Assembly (NCBI GenBank): GCA_944472155.2 | Contig: OX235279.1 | Span: 61,291,564-61,355,563, forward strand | From: Trichobilharzia szidati | Lineage: Eukaryota; Platyhelminthes; Trematoda; Strigeidida; Schistosomatidae | Direction of reading: 5' to 3' | Length of the DNA: 64,000 bases | Shown here: positions 22,988-34,770 of the stretch, in pieces | Layout of the letters: every line of letters begins with the position of its first letter | Numbering within the stretch: position 1 is the stretch's first letter | Position numbers and translations under genes: made by a program | Notes under the pieces: generated by a model | Told to the model about the DNA's origin: nothing | The model's input: the letters and a program-made list of their open reading frames with translations, nothing else | Databases searched by the model: none

Positions 22988-25863
22988 ATGTCAACTACAA
23001 GGACTTATGAATCGATGAAAGAATTGCTTGAGTGTGCTAAATTGGATAGCTCATTTACATGCAACATATTTCAGTCGGTAAAATTCGACTCTGCATTATC
23101 ATCTGAAGAGTACAAGTTGATTGAAGTACCGAATTCTTTAGCTGATGAAATAATTAAGGAAGGGGGAAATAAAGTTATCACTTTGAAAGATGAGTACAAG
23201 CCTAATAATATGGGTCGTGTGTTCGCTTGCACAAATGACAAAACTTTCTCTGTTATAGAAGCGGAAACCTCAAATACTCTTCTTCTAGCTTCTAATTGGT
23301 GGCTACCTTCAACTGACTATCCGAAGGAAAATTCAGTAATTGTCACAACGATTCAAGCTATGAAAAATAATTATTTTGAACTTCATCAGTGTGCAGCTCC
23401 CTCCTTCAGGCAGTTAAGACTTATGTTAGCGTCATCTCTATATTACGGTCCTGTTGAGGATGAATGTGAATCTGAAGATACGATTTCACGCCCCGCTTAC
23501 TTAGATCTTGAAGCTGTTCAAGCTCGTCTACCATGTAGCAAATTTGAGCTTATGCTGGCGTTCCGAAGATTACGCATATGTGAAGTCGAGGGATATATTC
23601 GAATTTTGGATCCTGAATACTTGACACAGGTATCCTATTTTAAAAAATCAGGTCGGATTGTTTCTCCTGAGCTTTCTTGTGGTTGCACCCAGACAGTAAT
23701 TGGTTCATTTTTCGTGAGATACAGTCGCCTAAATCAATAAAGTATAAATGGTAATTGTTTACCGTATCAGGATACAATTATTTTTAAGGATTTATTATTT
23801 AAGAAAATGGAGGTGAAAATAAACTGGGAAAGAATTTAAACGTAATGTACTGTTAATCACCGTATGAAACTACCTGTTTACTCGAATATCGACAGATGAG
23901 AGATTTTAAATTTGTCCATCATTAACTAGAAGTCCTTAGATCAATTTGAATTCCACATTGACGATAAAAGCTTATGAATCGTAGTCGTTGCAACTTCTTT
24001 AACGTTGCAAAATAAGGCAAGTATTGAAAATTAGGGGAAAACAACTGTTGTGTAATCGCCTCGATAAAGTTCCGTACGGTAGAAAACACAAAGAATGTCT
24101 AACCTTTTTAATATATGCCAGAATTTGAATTGCTGTGTTTACAAAGCTGTTGACCAGTGTTTTGACTTTGTTTTGTTTCTGTCTGCCTGCTTAAACTGAG
24201 TTAATGGTGAGAAACGAAATCAATGTGCCCAATGGTGATGATTTTGATGTAAAACCTAGCTATTAGAACTGGTCAAAATTTCGAGTGTTTGACTGTGAAT
24301 AGCTGCCCATTTGCCTCTATCTGGCGAAAAGTACAGACACAACCAATATATCTAGGGTCACCACTCGCTTTTCCCTCAATTGGTTAGGGTCGAATAATCA
24401 AGTAGCTACATTGGCGTTGGAAATCTGCAGAAAGCAAATGCCTAACCGAAAATATTTTGTCAGCACTGATACTTAGTTGACGTCTCGCACCAGACTTAGT
24501 AACTCCATCAGTACTGACTCAGAGGTGGGGTGTCTAAATATATTGTGTGAACACAGGCAGTTTTGATATTGAAATTTATTAGACTGTATATGGGGGACAG
24601 TTTTCCTATGTAACGATGTGGATGGTGTGAACATCGAATTTTGTTATTAGATTGACAAAAAGTGTGGAAAATACCCACATGGTGTGAATTGAAGAGACAT
24701 TCTTTACAAAGATTTAGATTGTCATAAGCCCATATTCCTAGTAGTCATTCATTTGGCAGTATTCAGTGTTCTGAGTATACTATGTGGTGTGATTATCATG
24801 AAAAACCGTATTCGGCTATGATTTAATGTAGCGAATTCTTAGGAATATCTGAGCATAAACATCATGGATCCTGATATTTATTGGTAAGATAAATATGCAA
24901 TGTTGGAAAACTAGAACCTGTTTATATTAGCACCAGAGACGTTAATAAATTTCCAAATAACTCTGTTTTTTGATATAATACTTCAGCCTCAAACCTTTTT
25001 ACTTTCAGTAAGTGCTAATTCCTAAACATATTTCTTATCTGTTTTCTTGAAAATAGGTAATCAGAGATCTGTTCGCTCTTGCTGATGAAAACGCTTGGGA
25101 CTGGCGTGCTCATGGTTTTCCTGTCAATGCTTCGATCGAGGGGTTAAAAAATCAGCATCATCCAAATGTTACCAAGCAAATAATGGCGTTAATTTGTGCC
25201 CATTTAGAAAATCGAAAACCACCGGATTCAAAAGATACATACGTCTTTCCACGGAATTCACAAATTTGTCAAGCTGTTGGTGAGCATCTACTGGCGGTTA
25301 TAAATAGCTTTGATTTGAATGATTTTCTAAATCTATGGAAAGCATCGGTTCCTAATGGGTTAAAACCAAAGCTTCGACGTCATTTAACTTGTGCTGGACG
25401 CGCATATTGCGAAATAACTCCCATACCTTCAAATAGTTCTAGCGTCAAAAGTGAGAATAATGATATTAGTTCTCGGTTTCGGTGTATTTCTTTGTTGCGC
25501 TCTGAAGACTTACCTGATGAAAGCGTTGAAGCACGTCTTTCTGCATTATTTGAAAGGTCCCCTATGTGGCCTGAATCTGAACTAGGTAGCTACATAGAAG
25601 AACTGTTACCTCCCCAATCCTCTGGAGAAAATTCTTCCTCTAAACCCTTTGTCCAAAGCTATGCTTTTCATGATATTGATAATGCTGACTACGATTCGGA
25701 TTTCAGCTATGAAGATATATGTGCAGAGTCAAGCGAGAGTCTATCGAGAACTGAAGATGTACCTAAACCATGTTCACCTGCAGTAGGATCATTGTTGAGT
25801 AAATTATGTCGAGTTAGCAACAGTTCATTTGGACGTATATTAACTCAACGACATATCAAGTGA
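22988..25863 (+). CDS. DSCC1: DCC1-family sister chromatid cohesion protein (DSCC1), two exons
   Basis: Exons 22988-23629 and 25057-25863 join in phase 0 (donor CAG|GTATCC, acceptor AAATAG|GTA) to give 482 aa. DCC1 works with CTF8 and CHTF18 as the Ctf18-RFC clamp loader, which loads PCNA at forks and supports sister-chromatid cohesion in the nucleus. Matches to the animal family run along the whole length. The N-terminal part has ELLECAKLD and AETSNTLLLASNWWLPS (compare 'ADTSNMLLF'). The middle has YYGPVEDE and then a winged-helix-like DLEAVQARLPCSKFELMLAF. The C-terminal part has NDFLNLWKASVPNGLKP, ISLLRSEDLPDES, LFERSPMWPESELGSYIEEL and a GSLLSKLCR end. It is longer than vertebrate DSCC1 (about 390 aa), mainly through an acidic Ser-rich insert at about residues 405-460. 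ATG 22988 is chosen because a splice acceptor ends at 22974. There is no sign of decay. Confidence 0.9.
23630..25056 (+). other. DSCC1 intron
   Basis: A 1427-bp AT-rich intron with GT...AG ends and a pyrimidine-rich 3' end. Failure to splice would add about 37 codons and stop at 23740, truncating the protein to less than half. Nothing else was recognised inside it. Confidence 0.85.
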
Positions 25864-25936
25864 GAATTTGTCTTATTTTCATTGTGATATCTTGTTCATG
25901 TGATGAATAATTAATTTTGTAACCAACCTTGTAATT

Positions 25937-25942
25937 AATAAA
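25937..25942 (+). terminator. Polyadenylation signal AATAAA for DSCC1
   Basis: AATAAA lies 74 bases after the DSCC1 stop codon, a normal distance for a short 3' UTR. Confidence 0.7.
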
Positions 25943-25949
25943 ACTTCCT

Positions 25950-28075
25950 TCAAATACCGATGCGTTTTAGTCGCACAGGGTTTACATTTCTAATTCATCA
26001 TTACTGAGGTGTACTGAGTTCAAGAAACTAGCGATATTAGTTTGCGTTTTAAATTCGTTTGTAGGTACATAAAAGTTTGTCAAAGTTGAAATATTAGGGT
26101 ATTCTCGAAGATAAATGGTGTAAATCGAATTAATTACACATTACCGTGAAGACAAGTCCGGATGTAAGAGGAAAAAGAGGAGCATAAAGTACTGTAGGTT
26201 AGAATTTCGATTTATTATGAGTGTTTATCTAAGTAACCGGCTGCGTTGAGACTTCTTGATTTTCGTGTATTTATTAATATCGGTTAGGTTATTTTTTCCC
26301 TAGGGAATTGTAAAGTGTCCGGCTGAGAACCTCAGGATGCTACAACTGGCTATCTTCTTTTCATTTCGTCTTTGATTTACTGTCAGCTATGCAATAGTAG
26401 AGTTCAGGGGAACAATCAATCCTAATAGGCTAGTGATATTCGACACAAACTCAAATTTAAAACAAATAAATGTTAATGAAGCAGGATTCAATGAATTCAC
26501 TTAATTTCGGTAGGACTTTCAGCTGAGGACTCTATATAAAGATATGAATTCGTTCAATCCTGCTTAGCTAACATTTGTTGCTTGTTTTCAATTCATATCG
26601 AGATATAAATATTTCAATCTCAGATGTCAAAATATCCGTATTTAGAACGAATTTTGTTCCTTAGAAAGATAGCGCAAAATCGAGTGTATTTCATAGCTCT
26701 ATTCGTTTCGATTACTTCATATGTATGACTCACTGAGTTTTCAACATAGAACTTTGCACAAAAGTGCAGCAGCTACACTTCATGAGCACACAAATATAGA
26801 AGGGATACAACGCAAGGAAACAACAATAAACAGAAATGTGCAGGAGAAAGAACAATTTAATGGAGAATAGTGAGGATTCGATGTGTCTCGAAGTTCATAA
26901 GAAGTGAATGTATATGCGTCATTGGGAACAACATTTTAGTCCCCAGTGTCTGGTCCCATCGTCTCAAGGACTCCAACCAGGTAGTCTACATCTCTCTATA
27001 TGGCTGAAATCAACAGTCAATGACTTCATGTTTTAGTTTGACCAGCCCCAACTCTTTTCAAACATAATTTCATATACGTTGACATTACTCATTGAGGAGA
27101 GTGATGGCTCATCATCGCCATCTCAATCGATGCAACCTAAAACATCACCGACTTACTTTCCCTCCTTACCCAACACTGCAGCTAACCTCAATATTACCCA
27201 CCATATTACCATGATTAAAACGTGAGACAACGAACGCATTTGTTGTCTCATTAGCTGCTGACAAAATCCAATGTGAATACAACTTGCATTTTTAAATCTT
27301 GTTATTATTAATTATAGTGCGTCTATTCATTACCATCATTATTTTTCGGATGAACGATCCAATTTTAAATATTATGTGGTGATACGACTCGTAAGAAGTA
27401 GGTGTAAGCTGGAGACATGAGGCTTAAAATCGCCATTCCGTTAGTACGTTTTAAGTCTACGTTATCCTCATTAAGTTGGTAGGTTAAAACTGTTGTCTTT
27501 ATTTCTCGTGGTTCATTGAATCAGTTAGATAATTAGCTATATCGTCGACTCAGAAATCATGAATTTGAGATCTCATTTCGTTGGCTAAATTCACAAACTT
27601 CGAAATACAACTTTTCTGTCTGTTAATATGTCCAGTTATACGAAAAATGAACAGCGACAGAATGTAAATGATACACAGAATTTTGAACTGATCAGGGAAT
27701 TTTTAATGATTATATAACCAATAAAAGTAGTAATAAATCAATAATAAGTGCAGTTCTCTAAAATTATCTGTATTATCAACACTAAAAAGTAATGCAGCTC
27801 TGTGAGCTTTCGATTGTGAGTATTATAGCGTTTCACTTCAGTTATCAGTTACTCAGGATCCGAAAAGAAAGACATGGGCCAAGATTATGAAAGCTGTTGC
27901 TGATATAGAACCAGTAAAAGCATCCGAGCCTGAAAGTATGGCATACTGAATTATCAGAAAGGCAACCAATCACCAGGGAATCCCCTTGATTAGCATAATT
28001 TAAGATATTAAATTGCGTAGCCCTGCGAAGACTTAGTCGGATTCAAGAAAAATTCGAAAGAAATAAGCCAAACTA
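25950..28075. other. No supported gene
   Basis: AT-rich DNA between DSCC1 and the tandem array. No recognisable coding, RNA or repeat feature was seen. Confidence 0.5.
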
Positions 28076-28077
28076 CG

Positions 28078-28395
28078 GTGCACCATATTGCAATAATCAT
28101 GTCGAAAGACCATAAGAAAACAAATATAATTATACTAGCGCAAGAAATCCTATATACAGTGACGTCAATTCAGCGAGTAAATAAATCAAAACAGGACGTG
28201 ATTGAAGAGAAAAAAAATAACTCAAAGGCACAATCACGCTCAAAATATAAAAAAAACAAACCCAAAAATAACTCAAAGGCAAAATCAATTAACCATCACG
28301 AAGAAAGAGTAAACCATCCTGATGCCATATCAGCGAAAAAAAAAATCGCGGAAAAAAAAATTCCCCAGAAAAACCTAAGCGTTAGAGCCTAGTTA
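28078..28395 (+). repeat. A-rich low-complexity patch at the left edge of the array
   Basis: The plus strand is A-rich and contains a near-duplicate of about 24 bases (around 28213 and 28263, core ATAACTCAAAGGCA). Its lysine-rich open frame of 104 codons (28078-28392) is explained by base composition and I do not call it a gene. It ends within a few bases of the first satellite homology. Confidence 0.5.
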
Positions 28396-31300
28396 TGTGG
28401 GATTTCGTGATCATCAACTGGCTTACTTTCGAGTTGAGTCTTGCTGTCATGATCTCGGAGGAGATTGATTCTCACTGCATACGAGCTTTGGTTGCTCTTG
28501 GTGACATCATGGTAACCACTGACTGCCTCAGTGTGTTCGTGGTTGTCGTCCGGGTGATCGGAGTGGATTGTTGACTGTCAAGTTAAAAATGTGTAGAGTC
28601 CATTTCCATTCCACCTGATCTCACAGATTTGTAGCACTTCTCTACTCTATCTTCTCGCTTCTTCTGCAATCTGAGCAACCTTTCCAGCCTGAAACATGAT
28701 GTGGATATTCCATGTCGCTTTGCTAACTTTTGCTTACATCGCGAGAAGACGCAACAGCTGACCGGCTTCGTGAAGGGTTTCACCAAGTGGTGACATTTGT
28801 TCCTCCGGATTCTAGTGAAGAATATGTTTTGCCGAATTCTTTGCTTTGAGCTTGGAGTATGCAGACAATATCGTTCTCTTGAGTAAAGCTGCTGACAAAA
28901 TGAACAGTCACCTGAATATCTACAGCGAGAGTTTGAGTATGTTTGGCCAGCGATCTCTTGAATTAGACGGTGATCTGAAACTTCATCTGCTGCTCTTCTA
29001 ATTCTTGTTCCCAGTAGGTTGCGTCTCTATTATCGGGAGAATGAGATGAATTCTACTGGAGTTTTGGTGTGTCCGTCTGGTGAAGCCGACATTGTTGCGT
29101 GAATGTGTTTGTGCTTCTGCACGCTGCCTACAATGTCCAAATCATTGTAGACGCAGAAGTCTGCAAATATTTCTCCGATGACATTCACTCCACCGAGCGC
29201 CTCTCTACCCATGATGAGTTCTATGTGTACATGTGTGTTCGTTGTCTGCTCCCAGTTTGCATAGCGATCACATCAACCATCAGAGTTTTGTTGTCGCCGT
29301 CTGTCTGGGATCTTGTCGATTACTGTTTGCAGATTTTGTGGAAATTCGCCTTCTTCACTGGGTCTTCGTTGTTTGTCGGTGTGTCGGATTGCGTAGTTAT
29401 CAACTGCCTTCCTTTCGAGTTGAGTCTTGCTGTCATGATCTCGGAGGAGATTGATTCTCACTGCATACGAGCTTTGGTTGCTCTTGGTGACATCATGGTA
29501 ACCACTGACTGCCTCAGTGTGTTCGTGGTTGTCGTCCGGGTGATCGGAGTGGATTGTTGACTGTCAAGTTAAAAATGTGTAGAGTCCATTTCCATTCCAC
29601 CTGATCTCACAGATTTGTAGCACTTCTCTACTCTATCTTCTCGCTTCTTCTGCAATCTGAGCAACCTTTCCAGCCTGAAACATGATGTGGATATTCCATG
29701 TCGCTTTGCTAACTTTTGCTTACATCGCGAGAAGACGCAACAGCTGACCGGCTTCGCGAAGGGTTTCACCAAGTGGTGACATTTGTTCCTCCGGATTCTA
29801 GTGAAGAATATGTTTTGCCGAATTCTTTGCTTTGAGCTTGGAGTATGCAGACAATATCGTTCTCTTGAGTAAAGCTGCTGACAAAATGAAGAGTCACCTG
29901 AATATCTACAGCGAGAGTTTGAGTATGTTTGGCCAGCGATCTCTTGAATTAGACGGTGATCTGAAACTTCATCTGCTGCTCTTCTAATTCTTGTTCCCAG
30001 TAGGTTGCGTCTCTATTATCGGGAGAATGAGATGAATTCTACTGGAGTTTTGGTGTGTCCGTCTGGTGAAGCCGACATTGTTGCGTGAATGTGTTTGTGC
30101 TTCTGCACGCTGCCTACAATGTCCAAATCATTGTAGACGCAGAAGTCTGCAAATATTTCTCCGATGACATTCACTCCACCGAGCGCCTCTCTACCCATGA
30201 TGAGTTCTGTGTGTACATGTGTGTTCGTTGTCTGCTCCCAGTTTGCATAGCGATCACATCAACCATCAGAGTTTTGTTGTCGCCGTCTGTCTGGGATCTT
30301 GTCGATTACTGTTTGCAGATTTTGTGGAAATTCGCCTTCTTCACTGGGTCTTCGTTGTTTGTCGGTGTGTCGGATTGCGTAGTTATCAACTGCCTTCCTT
30401 TCGAGTTGAGTCTTGCTGTCATGATCTCGGAGGAGATTGATTCTCACTGCATACGAGCTTTGGTTGCTCTTGGTGACATCATGGTAACCACTGACTGCCT
30501 CAGTGTGTTCGTGGTTGTCGTCCGGGTGATCGGAGTGGATTGTTGACTGTCAAGTTAAAAATGTGTAGAGTCCATTTCCATTCCACCTGATCTCACAGAT
30601 TTGTAGCACTTCTCTACTCTATCTTCTCGCTTCTTCTGCAATCTGAGCAACCTTTCCAGCCTGAAACATGATGTGGATATTCCATGTCGCTTTGCTAACT
30701 TTTGCTTACATCGCGAGAAGACGCAACAGCTGACCGGCTTCGCGAAGGGTTTCACCAAGTGGTGACATTTGTTCCTCCGGATTCTAGTGAAGAATATGTT
30801 TTGCCGAATTCTTTGCTTTGAGCTTGGAGTATGCAGACAATATCGTTCTCTTGAGTAAAGCTGCTGACAAAATGAAGAGTCACCTGAATATCTACAGCGA
30901 GAGTTTGAGTATGTTTGGCCAGCGATCTCTTGAATTAGACGGTGATCTGAAACTTCATCTGCTGCTCTTCTAATTCTTGTTCCCAGTAGGTTGCGTCTCT
31001 ATTATCGGGAGAATGAGATGAATTCTACTGGAGTTTTGGTGTGTCCGTCTGGTGAAGCCGACATTGTTGCGTGAATGTGTTTGTGCTTCTGCACGCTGCC
31101 TACAATGTCCAAATCATTGTAGACGCAGAAGTCTGCAAATATTTCTCCGATGACATTCACTCCACCGAGCGCCTCTCTACCCATGATGAGTTCTGTGTGT
31201 ACATGTGTGTTCGTTGTCTGCTCCCAGTTTGCATAGCGATCACATCAACCATCAGAGTTTTGTTGTCGCCGTCTGTCTGGGATCTTGTCGATTACTGTTT

Positions 31301-34300
31301 GCAGATTTTGTGGAAATTCGCCTTCTTCACTGGGTCTTCGTTGTTTGTCGGTGTGTCGGATTGCGTAGTTATCAACTGCCTTCCTTTCGAGTTGAGTCTT
31401 GCTGTCATGATCTCGGAGGAGATTGATTCTCACTGCATACGAGCTTTGGTTGCTCTTGGTGACATCATGGTAACCACTGACTGCCTCAGTGTGTTCGTGG
31501 TTGTCGTCCGGGTGATCGGAGTGGATTGTTGACTGTCAAGTTAAAAATGTGTAGAGTCCATTTCCATTCCACCTGATCTCACAGATTTGTAGCACTTCTC
31601 TACTCTATCTTCTCGCTTCTTCTGCAATCTGAGCAACCTTTCCAGCCTGAAACATGATGTGGATATTCCATGTCGCTTTGCTAACTTTTGCTTACATCGC
31701 GAGAAGACGCAACAGCTGACCGGCTTCGTGAAGGGTTTCACCAAGTGGTGACATTTGTTCCTCCGGATTCTAGTGAAGAATATGTTTTGCCGAATTCTTT
31801 GCTTTGAGCTTGGAGTATGCAGACAATATCGTTCTCTTGAGTAAAGCTGCTGACAAAATGAAGAGTCACCTGAATATCTACAGCGAGAGTTTGAGTATGT
31901 TTGGCCAGCGATCTCTTGAATTAGACGGTGATCTGAAACTTCATCTGCTGCTCTTCTAATTCTTGTTCCCAGTAGGTTGCGTCTCTATTATCGGGAGAAT
32001 GAGATGAATTCTACTGGAGTTTTGGTGTGTCCGTCTGGTGAAGCCGACATTGTTGCGTGAATATGTTTGTGCTTCTGCACGCTGCCTACAATGTCCAAAT
32101 CATTGTAGACGCAGAAGTCTGCAAATATTTCTCCGATGACATTCACTCCACCGAGCGCCTCTCTACCCATGATGAGTTCTGTGTGTACATGTGTGTTCGT
32201 TGTCTGCTCCCAGTTTGCATAGCGATCACATCACCGATCAGAGTTTTGTTGTCGCCATCTGTCTGGGATCTTGTCGATTACTGTTTGCAGATTTTGTGGA
32301 AATTCGCCTTCTTCACTGGGTCTTCGTTGTTTGTCGGTGTGTCGGATTGCGTAGTTATCAACTGCCTTCGTTTCGAGTTGAGTCTTGTTGTCATGATCTC
32401 GGAGGAGATTGATTCTCACTGCATACGAGCTTTGGTTGCTCTTGGTGACATCATGATAACCACTGACTGCCTCAGTGTGTTCGTGGTTGTCGTCTGGGTG
32501 ATCTGAGTGGATTGTTGACTGTCAAGTTAAAAATGTGTAGAGTCCATTTCCATTCCACCTGATCTCACAGATTTGTAGCACTTCTCTACTCTATCTTCTC
32601 GCTTCTTCTGCAATCTGAGCAACCTTTCCAGCCTGAAACATGATGTGGATATTCCATGTCGCTTTGCTAACTTTTGCTTACATCGAGAGAAGACGCAACA
32701 GCTGACCGGCTTCGCGAAGGGTTTCACCAAGTGGTGACATTTGTTCCTCCGGATTCTAGTGAAGAATATGTTTTGCCGAATTCTTTGCTTTGAGCTTGGA
32801 GTATGCAGACAATATCGTTCTCTTGAGTAAAGCTGCTGACAAAATGAACAGTCACCTGAATATCTACAGCGAGAGTTTGAGTATGTTTGGCCAGCGATCT
32901 CTTGAATTAGACGGTGATCTGAAACTTCATCTGCTGCTCTTCTAATTCTTGTTCCCAGTAGGTTGCGTCTCTATTATCGGGAGAATGAGATGAATTCTAC
33001 TGGAGTTTTGGTGTGTCCGTCTGGTGAAGCCGACATTGTTGCGTGAATATGTTTGTGCTTCTGCACGCTGCCTACAATGTCCAAATCATTGTAGACGCAG
33101 AAGTCTGCAAATATTTCTCCGATGACATTCACTCCACCGAGCGCCTCTCTACCCATGATGAGTTCTGTGTGTACATGTGTGTTCGTTGTCTGCTCCCAGT
33201 TTGCATAGCGATCACATCAACCATCAGAGTTTTGTTGTCGCCGTCTGTCTGGGATCTTGTCGATTACTGTTTGCAGATTTTGTGGAAATTCGCCTTCTTC
33301 ACTGGGTCTTCGTTGTTTGTCGGTGTGTCGGATTGCGTAGTTATCAACTGCCTTCCTTTCGAGTTGAGTCTTGCTGTCATGATCTCGGAGGAGATTGATT
33401 CTCACTGCATACGAGCTTTGGTTGCTCTTGGTGACATCATGGTAACCACTGACTGCCTCAGTGTGTTCGTGGTTGTCGTCCGGGTGATCGGAGTGGATTG
33501 TTGACTGTCAGGTTAAAAATGTGTAGAGTCCATTTCCATTCCACCTGATCTCACAGATTTGTAGCACTTCTCTACTCTATCTTCTCGCTTCTTCTGCAAT
33601 CTGAGCAACCTTTCCAGCCTGAAACATGATGTGGATATTCCATGTCGCTTTGCTAACTTTTGCTTACATCGCGAGAAGACGCAACAGCTGACCGGCTTCG
33701 CGAAGGGTTTCACCAAGTGGTGACATTTGTTCCTCCGGATTCTAGTGAAGAATATGTTTTGCCGAATTCTTTGCTTTGAGCTTGGAGTATGCAGACAATA
33801 TCGTTCTCTTGAGTAAAGCTGCTGACAAAATGAACAGTCACCTGAATATCTACAGCGAGAGTTTGAGTATGTTTGGCCAGCGATCTCTTGAATTAGACGG
33901 TGATCTGAAACTTCATCTGCTGCTCTTCTAATTCTTGTTCCCAGTAGGTTGCGTCTCTATTATCGGGAGAATGAGATGAATTCTACTGGAGTTTTGGTGT
34001 GTCCGTCTGGTGAAGCCGACATTGTTGCGTGAATGTGTTTGTGCTTCTGCACGCTGCCTACAATGTCCAAATCATTGTAGACGCAGAAGTCTGCAAATAT
34101 TTCTCCGATGACATTCACTCCACCGAGCGCCTCTCTACCCATGATGAGTTCTGTGTGTACATGTGTGTTCGTTGTCTGCTCCCAGTTTGCATAGCGATCA
34201 CATCAACCATCAGAGTTTTGTTGTCGCCGTCTGTCTGGGATCTTGTCGATTACTGTTTGCAGATTTTGTGGAAATTCGCCTTCTTCACTGGGTCTTCGTT

Positions 34301-34770
34301 GTTTGTCGGTGTGTCGGATTGCGTAGTTATCAACTGCCTTCCTTTCGAGTTGAGTCTTGCTGTCATGATCTCGGAGGAGATTGATTCTCACTGCATACGA
34401 GCTTTGGTTGCTCTTGGTGACATCATGGTAACCACTGACTGCCTCAGTGTGTTCGTGGTTGTCGTCCGGGTGATCGGAGTGGATTGTTGACTGTCAAGTT
34501 AAAAATGTGTAGAGTCCATTTCCATTCCACCTGATCTCACAGATTTGTAGCACTTCTCTACTCTATCTTCTCGCTTCTTCTGCAATCTGAGCAACCTTTC
34601 CAGCCTGAAACATGATGTGGATATTCCATGTCGCTTTGCTAACTTTTGCTTACATCGAGAGAAGACGCAACAGCTGACCGGCTTCGCGAAGGGTTTCACC
34701 AAGTGGTGACATTTGTTCCTCCGGATTCTAGTGAAGAATATGTTTTGCCGAATTCTTTGCTTTGAGCTTG
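28396..34770. repeat. 986-bp unit block
   Basis: Six consecutive junctions (near 28855, 29840, 30826, 31812, 32798 and 33784) pass directly from GAGCTTGGAGT to ATGCAGACAA, without the extra 118 bp found further right. Most units here are nearly identical, but the one at 31.7-32.7 kb carries a distinct cluster of substitutions. Confidence 0.93.

Noticed and set aside
1..28000. Hammerhead ribozyme of the schistosome SINE type
   Set aside because: No CTGATGAG core followed by a GAAAC core in the right arrangement was found by eye on either strand.
28078..28392. Small lysine-rich protein gene
   Set aside because: A-rich base composition alone produces the frame, and it contains a simple duplication.
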